This document shows, one piece after another, positions 1 to 13,200 of a stretch of 64,000 bases of DNA. A program made the translations under genes and the position numbers. The stretch spans positions 10,478,001 through 10,542,000 of the forward strand of contig NC_135240.1 of the NCBI RefSeq assembly GCF_947623445.1, given 5' to 3'. Position 1 is the first letter of the stretch. Each line of letters starts with the position of its first letter. The notes beneath the pieces are model-generated. The model was not told the origin of the DNA, ran no database searches, and saw only the letters and a list, made by a program, of their open reading frames with translations. This DNA comes from Clavelina lepadiformis. Its lineage: Eukaryota; Chordata; Ascidiacea; Aplousobranchia; Clavelinidae.

Positions 1-1300
1 GGTTTCGTTTCAAGTTTCGATTGCAAATGGTCCAAATGAACCTGTATATTTTGGAGGCACCCCACTGTACTTGATCAAAGTTCCTGATGAGCAACGAAAT
101 CATGCTAAAAGTTGTCAATGCAATGATGTATTGATAAAAATGAACTTGTTTTTGCGTATTAACATACGTTATATAAACATATGTACAAATTACAAAAACA
201 CTCACAAGCATTTCAGCCTTTAATTTCAACGTAATGCTTTTGTTTTTTTAAAAAAAAAGGATTTGACCGAAATGTGTCAGAAGGATTTGGATTTGTGAGA
301 AAAACAAAAATAGTTGATATTTATGTGTATATAGTATTCGCATTTGTGTTTGACTAATTTTGATGCAAGCCTATGGATTTTGGCATCTGTAAAATTTTAA
401 CATAAACATATATATATAGGGTTCATAGTATATTTTTTAGGTCGACGGCTTTTGAAATAATCAAGTTTGGTGTAAAATTGCTGTTGTCGTAAATTATCAG
501 CAGATTGTCGATTCATTTTCTGCATCAACTATAGATGTGCTAATTGGCACCAGATTTCCTACTTCACGAACTGCATATGGAATATCGATTTTTTGAAAAA
601 TGAAACTAGCCTAATAAACATGTAATCATGTGTGTGCCTAAGATTTTATGATAAATGCAAAATTGTGTTGTTTTTGATGATGTCATAGGCTACCTCTTCA
701 TTAATTAATTATTCCGTAATGTAACTAAACCACTAACATTAAAAACAATCTGCACCAAATGTTACTGGACAAGCAGGAGAAGCTAAAGTGTGCTCGAAAG
801 GTTTTTGTCAAACGCACACTACAAACTTAAAAACAGTTCAAAACAGCTAAAAGCCCCACGGACCAATTTGGAAAGCTTACTAAGTGCACGAGGGCTAAAA
901 ATTAGTCTTTTGTACAGTACTTTTGCGCTCCGAGTTGAAAGTCTAAATGGGAAGGTGTTATGAGGTAACATAACAAAAAGTATGGCATAACAATTACTCA
1001 ATACTCGATCCTGATATGATAGTGCGAAAGTAAAAACCCAAACATTAATTGAACATGTAGCTAACCCTAATGGCTATTGTTTCATCTCGATTGCGCCAGG
1101 GATTTCTCACCCAAAAACAGCAAACTTTCCAATATGGCCCACGGACAGACAGACCACAGTATTTCAGCTTCACTTTTAGGCAACAAGGCGCAGGCTAGGC
1201 CTAGCTTACTGTATAGTATTGTACAGTTTTAAGAAGATCATAGGTTAGCCTTGAAACTAACTGATTACCTAAGGCACACTAAACGTAAGAAAAAATGAAA
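1..1300. other. Intergenic, no supported feature
   Basis: AT-rich sequence with only short, low-complexity open frames. No splice-linked coding segment, repeat with clear ends or RNA gene could be supported here. Confidence 0.5.
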
Positions 1301-1314
1301 AAACAACCAATCGC

Positions 1315-1545
1315 CTATTTTTCTTTTTCAAAGAGTTCAAAACGAAGAGAGATCCCCGTTTTGTGTCCCTGAAGCTGTACCGAATCGGTTTCATCCTGGG
1401 AGTGTTGGACACCACCGAGCAATCCTTTTATCAACCTAAAATTAATAGTTTCACGTGACATATCTTCACCCAAATGTGAAACTGCATCACTGACTTCCAA
1501 ATTAGACAATCGCTTAATTTTTATAATACCCGATTCCTCTTTTTT
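1315..1545 (-). CDS. Possible terminal exon of an unrecognised gene (low confidence)
   Basis: An open frame of about 75 codons runs on the minus strand and ends in TAG at 1315-1317. Its codon use is richer in G+C than the surrounding AT-rich DNA, and the peptide is evenly mixed and polar (it contains GLLGGVQHSQDETDS and ends FELFEKEK), unlike the low-complexity shadow frames nearby. A possible splice acceptor lies in the A-rich stretch near 1540-1548, but it lacks a good pyrimidine tract. No preceding exon could be joined in phase: a candidate ATG near 1613 with a GTAACA donor gives an immediate stop. I do not recognise the protein. It could be the end of a small gene or an old pseudogene. 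Confidence 0.25.
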   Translation of the reverse strand, partial: KKEESGIIKIKRLSNLEVSDAVSHLGEDMSRETINFRLIKGLLGGVQHSQDETDSVQLQGHKTGISLRFELFEKEK

Positions 1546-1582
1546 ACGTAAACAAAAATATTATTTAGACACTTCTTCCGTT

Positions 1583-1593
1583 AAGATGGCGGC
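1583..1593 (+). promoter_or_regulatory. AAGATGGCGGC motif overlapping a possible start codon
   Basis: The exact 11-mer AAGATGGCGGC matches the YY1-type element that in other animals often overlaps transcription and translation starts. The ATG inside it (1586) opens a 17-codon frame (MAAVVTSTSGTLRKRLK) that reaches a possible GTGAAT splice donor at 1637. No following exon was found, so a real gene start here is only a suggestion. Confidence 0.3.
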
Positions 1594-2334
1594 TGTTGTT
1601 ACCTCGACATCCGGGACGTTACGAAAAAGGTTAAAGGTGAATTTGTAAAGGATCTTTACCGCTCTCAAGCGATAAAAATGAAATTGTTTATCAAGTTTAA
1701 AAGATTGAAATTCAAAAATAGAAAGTTAAATAATAATAAAGAAAGATAAAATGATGAAATAAATATACATGTTGCCTAATAAGAAAGTCATTTCTATTAA
1801 TACGCACAAAAACATCTAAAAACAAAACATTTTTGATTATATTATTGGTCATGGATGTGGCAGCCTATCTACCAAAACGTCTGCACAAAATAAAAACTTT
1901 TTTTAAACTGTTTTTGCTGTGCTCGTTCTACACATGAATCGTAACTTCCTACTCAATCCAATTTTAAGTTCAATTTTTCCTCCTTTTGGTAATATTAGAG
2001 AATTACAAATGTCCTCATGCAAGTTATCTTTACAATTTCAACAAACTCAATTTGTTTTCAAATAACTTCTAACCTTATCATCAACCAAAAGCAAAGTTTT
2101 CTAATACAAAAAATGCCTAAAAGTAAGTAAACAAGGTAAACATATGGAATGAATGTGGATCTAACTCATAATCCTTAGCTGTAAATTTTTTTATAAATAG
2201 TCGCTTGATAGTTATTAGTAGCCTATTGTGAGTCAATATGTCTCTAACTTTAGCTCTAATTAACTCGATCGACTTAAAATGTCTCTCGTTACCAGTCGTT
2301 ACTGTAATTAAATTGAGCTATTTGCTAGTTAGGG

Positions 2335-2710
2335 TAGGGTTGTAACGAAGTCATTTGTTCTGACTCAAGTCAAGTGGAGTCGGTTTAAATCGTGACTCGT
2401 GTCAAGTCAAGTCAAGTTAAGTCAATACCTTTAACCTAAAAACTAATCTGAGATCACACAATGCGTTGCATTAAACCAACTGACTAATGTCATACCGTGA
2501 TGGCTGTCTACAAATTAGTCTGGTTGATACTTTTTATAGAGAGTTGTAAGTTTAAGAAAAAATCCAATTTTTTTAATTAAGTTTTATTTTCTTGCTCTCA
2601 CAATTGCCATAATGTGACTCGAGTTATTTAGGACCTTTGACGCGAGTCAAGTCGAGTCATCAAACAAGGTGACTCGAATCAACTCAATGACTCGAGCCAT
2701 TACAACACTG
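2335..2710. mobile_element. hAT-like MITE (376 bp)
   Basis: The right end (reverse complement CAGTGTTGTAATGG) and the left end (TAGGGTTGTAACG) form imperfect terminal inverted repeats. Both ends are followed inward by many copies of a GACTCGAGTCA/GTCAAGTC-like motif in opposite orientation. The flanking octamers AGTTAGGG (2327-2334) and ATTTAGGT (2711-2718) match at 6 of 8 bases, as expected for an aged 8-bp hAT target duplication. There is no coding capacity. Confidence 0.65.
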
Positions 2711-2718
2711 ATTTAGGT

Positions 2719-5150
2719 GTCTTGTTAACAATGTCTTCAATGTTTGTGGACATGCTGTCTGCGTTTTCTTGATAACTTTTTTCGGTTTTCTCTTTTAACT
2801 TAGGCTATTGTTTGAAAGGTTTTTTGTATTTTGTCGTTTTCTTTTTTATTTAAAATTTTATTACATTGTGTAAGATTGGTAGCCACGCTAACCTGCCACC
2901 TTATGTGTTAGCACTATTGTGTTTTTCAACTCTTGCCATCTTGCATGATGAAAGCCTTTACGCTTTTCAACTTTTTCCATTTCATTAATTGTTCGTGAGC
3001 ATATTATTTGTTATACTGTAAGTTAGTAGCCGACGTAATACATAGTCTAGTTTGCATAAAATTCACGACGCACAGTTAATTGTAAAAAATAAATTATAAT
3101 TTACCATGATACAATGTACGTCAGAAAAGCAGTGGTGTAGAAAGGTGGCAAATAAAAAGTGAAAAACTTAACTGCAATTAGGTCTATTTCTGCTACGCCG
3201 TATGCCTGAGGGAAATAGGATAAACACTGTCATATGCTTACAACAGCAATAGCCTACCAGCAACAAAATATTTTGAATCGTTTTCATTACTTCATCCATT
3301 GAATGTGCAGCAGCATCAACAAGTATTATCGCACCATTTTAACAAAGTTTATGGTGACTGTATATAGTATATACCCAGTATATAGTAAAATAAAAAACAA
3401 GATGTAGGTTGGCATTCTGAAGGTTAACATTAGTTTTGATTTTACTACAGGAGTTTTCGCATACATAAGCTTACTTCTTCAGGTGTATTAAGAAAAAAAA
3501 TAACAAAAAAAATTTTGTAACTTTCAGCTACAGGAAACTTTTTTATTGTAACCTATAGGTTGGTTTGCAGTCGCATCGCTCTCACTGGCTTAGTACCTGT
3601 GTCATGTCAAATTTGTTTCAGGCGTTGTGACGTAAATATGTCGCATGACTCGGTACAAGTTTTTCGATCAAAAACCTTGTATTTCCATAAAATTTTTAGG
3701 CTACGTTTTGTTTTCTTTTTTGCAAGTTAACCTTGTAACCTTCCAAGTTTTTTCTGAATCCGAAGTCAATCTACGAGGTTTTCCAACGGAAAACTCACGC
3801 GAGTCATGCCAAATGTCTACGTCACAATGCCAGGAATAAATTTGGCAACCAGAACAAATTCGGCATGACACCGGCTCTGGACACGGCACGCAGTGAATCA
3901 AGACTAGGCTCAACGTAGTTGATGTTAATATTTCCTTAAAATGAGACATACTTTTAGTTTCGCGAATATGCAATAAACAGTTTAGTATCTTGTGGGCATT
4001 ATTGTTAAGATGTTATTTTAAGGTAGGCTATAACTTAGGAAGTCTTGAGATTGATTTCAAATATCATGTGGTTGCAATCGTAATGAAAAGAGATATAACT
4101 GATAAGAATAAGAAATAATAATGATGAACCTGCCTGCTCTTATCATTACAATTGCAACCACGTGATATTATCCTAAAGTGAATAAATAAAAATAAATAGC
4201 TTCATTTACAAGAAACAAAGCATATTACTTTATATTATATATCACAGCAAAAAATAATTACCAAATGGAAATAAACACTAGATAAAATCAGAGAATAATC
4301 AGAAAAAAATTTTTTGTGGCCAGGATTGAAGGCACAATATTTAGGTCCTCAGTTGGACCAATGGACAAATGTTTCTATACTACATGTATAGTATCATGTG
4401 TAGGCCTATGTATAGTCTCATTGGTTGGACAAACACTAGACCGTAGGTGCATTGAGATACTTGCCTTCGTAAACTTTATAGAATTTTGGCACAAAACGTT
4501 TTTAGTGCTAAATTACATGTGACAACATACTTAACCGAGGATGTATTTGACATATTTTCCTCCACAATAATTTTTCTCTGGCTACAATCTTGAAACCCAT
4601 ACGAGCAAAAAAAAATATTTCGAAAATACAGACCATGACTCAATTAATTATGAAAATATATGAGCAAAACTTAGTGGTTCATGAATTGGATTTATGTAGC
4701 TTATGCATCGAAATAACTTGCTTTCATGGCGAATGGCCAAAAATAAACGAAGCGATGTTTTCAGTTTAAGATTTCTTTTACGTTGCTAGGCAAAGCCGCG
4801 TTTTATCATCAAAACGATAGAGTCCAAGCAGTCTTTCTACAGTCTTCATGGTTCTACACTATCGTTTTAGCAACAGAACAAACACGACCGTAAGGCAGGA
4901 TTAGAATAACAATTTTATTTCAAAAGAATACATAATAGCTTGCACAATGTGAGCAGTGTATCAACTTTTGGAAAGATGTCACGATTTTCTCTCCCAATAA
5001 GGCATTTATGGGCTTAGGCAATTTTATCGTTTCGTACTCATGCGATATACGGTATTGAAAGACTTCGCACTTAACGTGGCCATACTATTTTTTATAATAC
5101 TACACTTGTTGAAACAAATTCCTTAAAACCATGTAATCTATTTACTGCAG
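2719..5150. other. Intergenic, contains one hairpin but no supported gene
   Basis: AT-rich DNA with scattered short frames that show no coding signature. The only structure I can support is the 26-base inverted repeat near 4.1 kb, listed separately. Confidence 0.45.
4061..4168. repeat. Imperfect inverted repeat (26-base arms, about 56-base spacer)
   Basis: The arm at 4061-4086 (starts ATATCATGTGGTTGCAATCG) is nearly the reverse complement of 4143-4168 (ends CAACCACGTGATAT). The spacer is purine- and A-rich. It is probably a small fold-back element or MITE remnant; no target duplication was evident. Confidence 0.55.
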
Positions 5151-5156
5151 TAGTGA

Positions 5157-5206
5157 GATTCAGCCGGTTCTTGGAATTTTAATGACCTCCGCGAACCGGC
5201 TGTTAA
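5157..5206. repeat. Short inverted repeat CAGCCGGTTC / GAACCGGCTG
   Basis: Perfect 10-bp arms at 5161-5170 and 5193-5202 are separated by 22 bases. The flanks suggest the remnant of a small palindromic transposon. Its position about 300 bases upstream of SPATA4 gives no clear functional hint. Confidence 0.45.
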
Positions 5207-5367
5207 CAAGCGTATGTATAGGCCTATGTGTATATCGGCCCTGGGTCAATATGGCATGCTGCTTGTGAGAAAACCAGATATAAAAAATTTGAATCCACCA
5301 CTGAATTAACGTCTGCTGTATATCAGTTGGCTTATAGGGTACCTTTGAAGCAATTAGTTAGGTTTAT

Positions 5368-5471
5368 CGGGTCTAGTATACAAGTGCACAGCCAAAGGAT
5401 TCCTTGCTATACTAGACCCCAGCTACCTAAATTGTGACGTCATCTCGTTGTGCACTTGTATACTTGACCCG
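5368..5471. repeat. Inverted repeat with a CRE palindrome in its spacer, just upstream of SPATA4
   Basis: The arms at 5368-5390 (contains TATACAAGTGCACA) and 5449-5471 (contains TGTGCACTTGTATA) are near-perfect reverse complements. The spacer includes TGACGTCA at 5435-5442. The structure ends 37 bases before the SPATA4 start codon, so it lies in the promoter or 5' untranslated region. It may be a MITE remnant that brought in a CREB/CREM-type site. Confidence 0.5.
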
Positions 5472-5508
5472 GTTTATCCTAGTACTTTCAACAGATCAAA
5501 TTCACAAC

Positions 5509-7096
<1,588 letters not shown>

Positions 7097-7297
7097 TTCT
7101 ACTTTGTAATCATGTGTTTTTGGAGCATTATGGTACCACCGACTGTAACCAAATACTCAGTAAATAACTAAGTTGAAGTTGCATATAATTAAAAATATAT
7201 ATTTTCTACCGAATTATATATTCATTTTATAAACATCAGTCACAATAAAGTATACCAAATGATTGCGTTAAAAGGAATCAACAGTTAAGGACTTAGA

Positions 7298-10200
7298 TTA
7301 GATGCTTGGTATGGAATTTGTCTTTAACAAGTTAAGGTTAAATAAAATAGAACGAAGGTTAAGGGAGAGAAAGGTGCTCTCTGGATCACATTCACGGTAC
7401 CTTTCTTGCAATGCTCTTCCCAGTGAGAAAGATTCAAAATATTTTTTGTTGGTTCTACAGAAGGTGTGGTTAATTTGTTGTAGCAAATAGTGATAACTGA
7501 TAAATTTGGCACATTGAAATTATCTTACTTTATTTTTGATAATTTCTGCAAAATGATGCTCAGTTTTTCCAACGTAGCAAAGTCAGATGATTGCCCTATA
7601 GTTCTAACCGCAGAGGACACCGCACGGAACCATGTCTCACAACTACACAGTTTCAGAAATGCAGGCAACAGACCTGAACAAAAAACATAAAAAACCTTAT
7701 TTTTTGCATACATGCTGTGAAAGTGGAATTAGTGTATTCTAAACAAATGTTTACTTGATTCCATAGCCATTTGCAGCATCACATCAACAGTGTTTCCTAT
7801 TAAAGATTTATTTGTTTTGTACGTGAGGTATGGAAGTATTGTTTGTGTTGCAGCATAATGAAGGAAAATCTTTCTATTGTCTTCTTCCTGCAAGTCTTTT
7901 TTGAGTTGATCAAAAACTTGTGCAAGTATGTCAACTGAAACAAACCACCCATCAAGGTTAAACAAACCATTGCAAATCACAAGAAAATATGTTGTTAATA
8001 TTTAAACCAGCAATAAAGTAATTGAGTGAAGTGTTAAGCTGAGTTTAGTTAGCAACCTGTCAAAAAGGAATTAACATGCTACTTGCCTTGATGTAGAGTT
8101 TTTAGTATTATAAATGATGAAACCATTCGCACTTCAATGTTTGTACTGTGAAAAAATACTTGAGGCTTTGTCTTGCTGTCATTTCCAGCACCAGAATACG
8201 GTAAGGTTGTGTTAGTTACGGCAGATGTGGCACCAGTAGTCTCGGAAATCGAACGAAATGAACTTGGTTTTATTAACTCCTCACCAATTCTGAAAAAAGA
8301 AACCGACATTTGCTTCAAATACTCATAAAAAAATTCTTAACAAAAACATAGTTTGAACACCACTGTTACTAACAACAAAGTACCTTCTTGCAGTGGAAGA
8401 TAATAGAGCATGGTGTGTATCTTCTAGGTGATGTAGCGAGCAATATATAAAACGCAGATAAGGTAAATGATGCTTGCTCTGTGCAGTACATACAGGTAGA
8501 TATCGAAGAACTTCAACAAGCAAAGGAAGAACCTACAAAATATTATTATGGAATACAAGTATGGTATTATCAAAATCAAACCAAGCTGTAAAGGCAGTGT
8601 GGGTAGATTGCACACCATCAAAAAATTGTTGGGCCTGTTACCAGTCATGGGTTTTTCAATTGAAATAAGAGCATGAATATTCCGTATGCAAAATATACGT
8701 ATTACATGTCACACTTACAGTAAAAATAAAATATATTTAATATATATTTTTGCAAAGAAGCATTCTATTTGCAGATCATTTTGAGAGCAGATCACAAGCA
8801 AGAGTGGCGCTACAAGGGGGCAGGTTATGACTTGATATATTTGCTTAGCTGCAGGCACTTGCAAATTCGGCAGGTTGTCAGAATATGACAATGGTAGTTC
8901 TGGCACTACCCCTGATCTCCCTGTCAGTGATGAAAAGTGCGATCTGTGGATTGTTTCAGAAACTTTATTACCTTTAAGCATTTGTCGGTTATAAAATCCT
9001 TGCTAATATGTTGTCCATTATGTTTCATTTTAAAATCATCTGATGGTTTCAACTGTATTTCACTGATCCATTCCAAACAAACTGAAAGGGCTTCTATTGA
9101 ATTGTTCCACACCTAACAAATGAAAAAATTTTAGAAAAGTATTTTTTGTATCATACAAGCTATTAAACTACTTCGTACATAACCTATTAAAAGTAGTTGC
9201 AAGTGAAATAGAAATTAATTTCACAAGTAATGTTATAATAATTTACTTTATGCTCAAGATATATTTGTTAAACAATATTCAGGAAAGTTTTAATCATGAC
9301 AAAAAATTAATTATCAAAAGGCACGGTTTGAAGAATACTGTGGATTGTCTTATAAAATCCTTTTTCATGGATATACCAATATTAAAAAGAAAAAAACGGT
9401 TTTGCGGTGGTGAAAACCAGCAAAATGCGGTGAGAAGATTTTTATAAAATAAAATAATTAATTTAAGTCAATGTTTTCACAACTACGGAAAAATGCAAAA
9501 AATCATATCTTGTAGAATTATAATCAAAGAGCAACAATAATTGCTAAAATAATTGCTTGCACAAGGAAAGCTACCAAAAATCAAGTAACCTAAGATGTAA
9601 GTGCATAAAAGTTACGTTGTAGAAATACTCTGTGTATCTCACATATTTTAAGGAAAGTTAGCAAATGACAATCACTCTTGAGCTTTTTGAGGTATCATCG
9701 GTGCTACTTTTAAACATCCCACCTGTGAACAGTTATTTGAAATGAGCACTGTCAGAATTGAGTCGAAATTTTGTACATGTTTCAGAATTTTAAAACTTGA
9801 GATTGAAACAATGTTATCTAAAAGTTATTAGCATATTTTCTGCTTGGTCTAAGAGGCTATAGCTCCAACATGGACAGTTGGGCATAAAAGCTAATTTGGG
9901 GACAACTCCACTCTGCTTTTGAAAAAAGGAAGTCTCTCTAAAATTGAAAACGTCTCACACTCTGTTAAAGAAGGCACTAGTTTCAAACAATGTAGTTTAG
10001 CTTACATTAGCAAGAGAATCCTAAACTCCTAGGCAACTTAGGACTTACTTTCGAGGCAGGTTTTATTTTAGTATGAACCAGGGCTTTGGAGCCTGAGCAA
10101 GGGGCCGGAGCCCCGGAGCCGTGCATTTACAATGGAGCTGGAGCCGGAGCTCTAAGTGAAATTCAAATGGAGCTGGAGCCAGTTGTTTGAAAAATAGCTC

Positions 10201-13200
10201 CGGCTCCGATGTATTTCATAAGATGCTATGCTACTAGCCTACTACTATTGGCTGAATTCCCATAATTTAACAGCAACCCTTCACAAAATCAAGAATTGCT
10301 GGGAATTTGACAGCAGAACAGTCACATGTTCATAGCTGCAACTGATGGTACTGACTACTGACTGACCCATTGAGCTAGATATTCCAAAATGAGCGTTCAT
10401 CCTTATACCTCAGTTTTTACGTAATGGAGCCATAGCAGTGGTATCAATGAGCTACGGAGCTGTAGCTAATTTATGATAAAAGAGAGCTCCGGAGCTGGAG
10501 CAATTTAACATTTACGCCTGCTCCATAGCCCTGGTACAATCAATTAAACATGGCATATGTACCCTTCCAACAAATTAAACTCAATCCTGGACCTCCTTCT
10601 TCATTTGTTAACTTATTTTATGTGGTTAAACTTAACTTACTTTTGACGACTTATCAACACTTTTGCTGGAAGCTGATGTTCCTAGTTTGTTGTCATCTAA
10701 CTTGAATTTGTTTGTTTGGTCGGCCAACACCTAAACACATTCCCTGTAAGCAAAGTATGCTTCCCAACAATAGTATTCAATGCCATTGGCATTTAAGTAT
10801 TAACACATAACCAAATCATAAAAAAATGCTAATGTATACCTCTGCAACGCATTTTTTTTGAGAAGTGTACTGCTGTTTTCTTTGAAGATTTTCAAGTCTT
10901 CGTTTTAGTTTTGTATTTTGATTGTAAAGCTTCTGGTTTATTCTTGCTAACTCATTATCCTTAAAATGCAATATGGAAGGTTTAAATAAAAAATTATTCT
11001 CTGCGTGCATTACAAAAAACATCGCGGTCTGTCACGTCTGTAACAACACAAAGTAACACACCCACTAACTTGAAAGTGTAACTACATGCAAAAATGTGAT
11101 ATGAAGCCATAACAAACAACAGTCAGGCTTATGATATGAAGCAACAGATAAACCCATTGTGATTATTTACACAAAAGTTAGATAATTATAATTAATTAAT
11201 TAATTTGAAATTTTTTTCAGATTATCCTGATCCAACAAAGAATCACAAAACAGCTACTCCCATATCTACTCGTATTTACCATACAACTTCTCCCATATTA
11301 CAATGTTAAATTTCTAATTAAGAAATTGGAAATGAAACAAGATTGTGTGAATTACTTGAAGTTTTAACTCTTCATTATGTGACTTTATCACATCAAAAGA
11401 AGACTTCAGTCGCTTGCATTCCTTCAATTTTTCACTTAAAGCACTCTGAAGCTGGTTGATTTCAGCAGTATGGCACTGCAGAGCATGTCAACAAAAAATC
11501 AAAGTTAAGAAAACAACAAAGCAATTATACACAAGTTACTTGAATGTAAACCATATATAACATCTACCACGGAAGAAGTTTGTTATCTACAGGCCAAATG
11601 GACCCACCAAATTACCTCTAGTTTTTTAAAGATTGTTTATATATGCATAGCAGACAAACTTTTGATACGTTGTGATAATATAATAAGTGACTTATGGCTG
11701 TTTTTGGGATAAAATAAGCTATGGACCATAGCTACAATTTCACAGAGTCCAACTCCACTGACCCACAATTCCTTCAACTCTGGCAGCCTTGTTTGCATAA
11801 AGCTATGGTACATGACTTTGTATCATACTATAGTTATATAGAATTTATTACATACGTAGTATACAAAGTATGCATCTGACATACAAGTTTTCCAAAACTC
11901 TTGCACTTTAACATATTGTATAAAACACGAAAGCTGGATACTGTATATATATCATACTGTTTGAATTCTTTAAAGATATTTCTAACTTATTGTAGAGATG
12001 CCATTGCTTCCGCTGGTGTAAATATGTTTTCCATACCAAACTCTCATTGTATTATTACATTTTGAACGAATAGGTATTGGGTATGGTATGTCCAACTAAA
12101 TTCCAAATGGAAATACGGGCTATACCGTAAATGAAATGGTTACCTCTTGCAACAGTGAAAATTTTTCTTCAACTTTTGTTTCTACACCTTGAAGGCGTAA
12201 CATTACATCTTGTGCCTTTTGCACCCTCTCTTCATTAACTGCTATATTTTGTTCTTGTTCCGCTAATTGATCTTCTCGAAGTAAAAGTTCCTCTTCTTTT
12301 GCATCAAGATACGCTTGTAATTCACTTAAGTGCTTGCTTTTGTCATTTAGTTTCCTTGAAAATAAATGAACTAAGATCTTTCAGCTGTCTGACATTGACA
12401 AATGATTTTATAAAAGATTTTAGCAGAAGCTGTTGAGTACACTTTTACAGTCTGCTATTCATTACCAGACACAGCATGTCGCCATAAAAAGAAATATGTC
12501 TAAACTGAAAATTTGGTACAATTAAGATATGATACATATAAAATGAGCTCAATAAATTTAAATGAATTAGATAAACAAAAGGTGTCGCAAAATGGATCTC
12601 GAAAATGTTTAGAATTCAATTACTTTTTAAATAATTTTTCTCAGCCTAGCGTGCTGGCAATATGTCACCATTCACCAAGACATGTTTAGACTGGTTTATG
12701 CTTATCAGAAATGATAAATGAATAGCCTATGATTACTTACTGGTGTATATTCAAAAGTTCTGCATGAATGACTTTGACATCAGTTGGTTCAAATTTTTCT
12801 GCTCTACTTGACAATCGCAAAATCCCAGGACCGGGCCATGTAGCCTCCAGTCCTGTTGAAAATTCAGATTCAAGAAACGTGGTAGGTTCAGCAGATATTC
12901 TAACAGATTTTTGAGGTTTGTATGAATCCGTTGTAAATTCCGATGACATTGTAGGCAGTGTTGTTGACTGGGTCAGTGTAGTGACTAAAAAAAAGAAGTT
13001 CAATTAAAAAGAATTAAAAAACATTTTAAGAAGAAATCAATTGATTCATTAATAAGAAACTAGAGGATCAATATGCTAAAAGGCAATTCTGTGCAACCAA
13101 AACACATACATATACGTGACAAAACTGTGTCACAAAAAAGAGTAAACTTTTATTCTGGACTTGTTCTGGATTCTGGACTTTATTCTGAGAGCATCACTAC

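Noticed and set aside
5434..5508. In-frame upstream ATG at 5434 as the SPATA4 start
   Set aside because: The extra 25 residues come from the inverted repeat and CRE and do not resemble SPATA4; the ATG at 5509 fits the family better.
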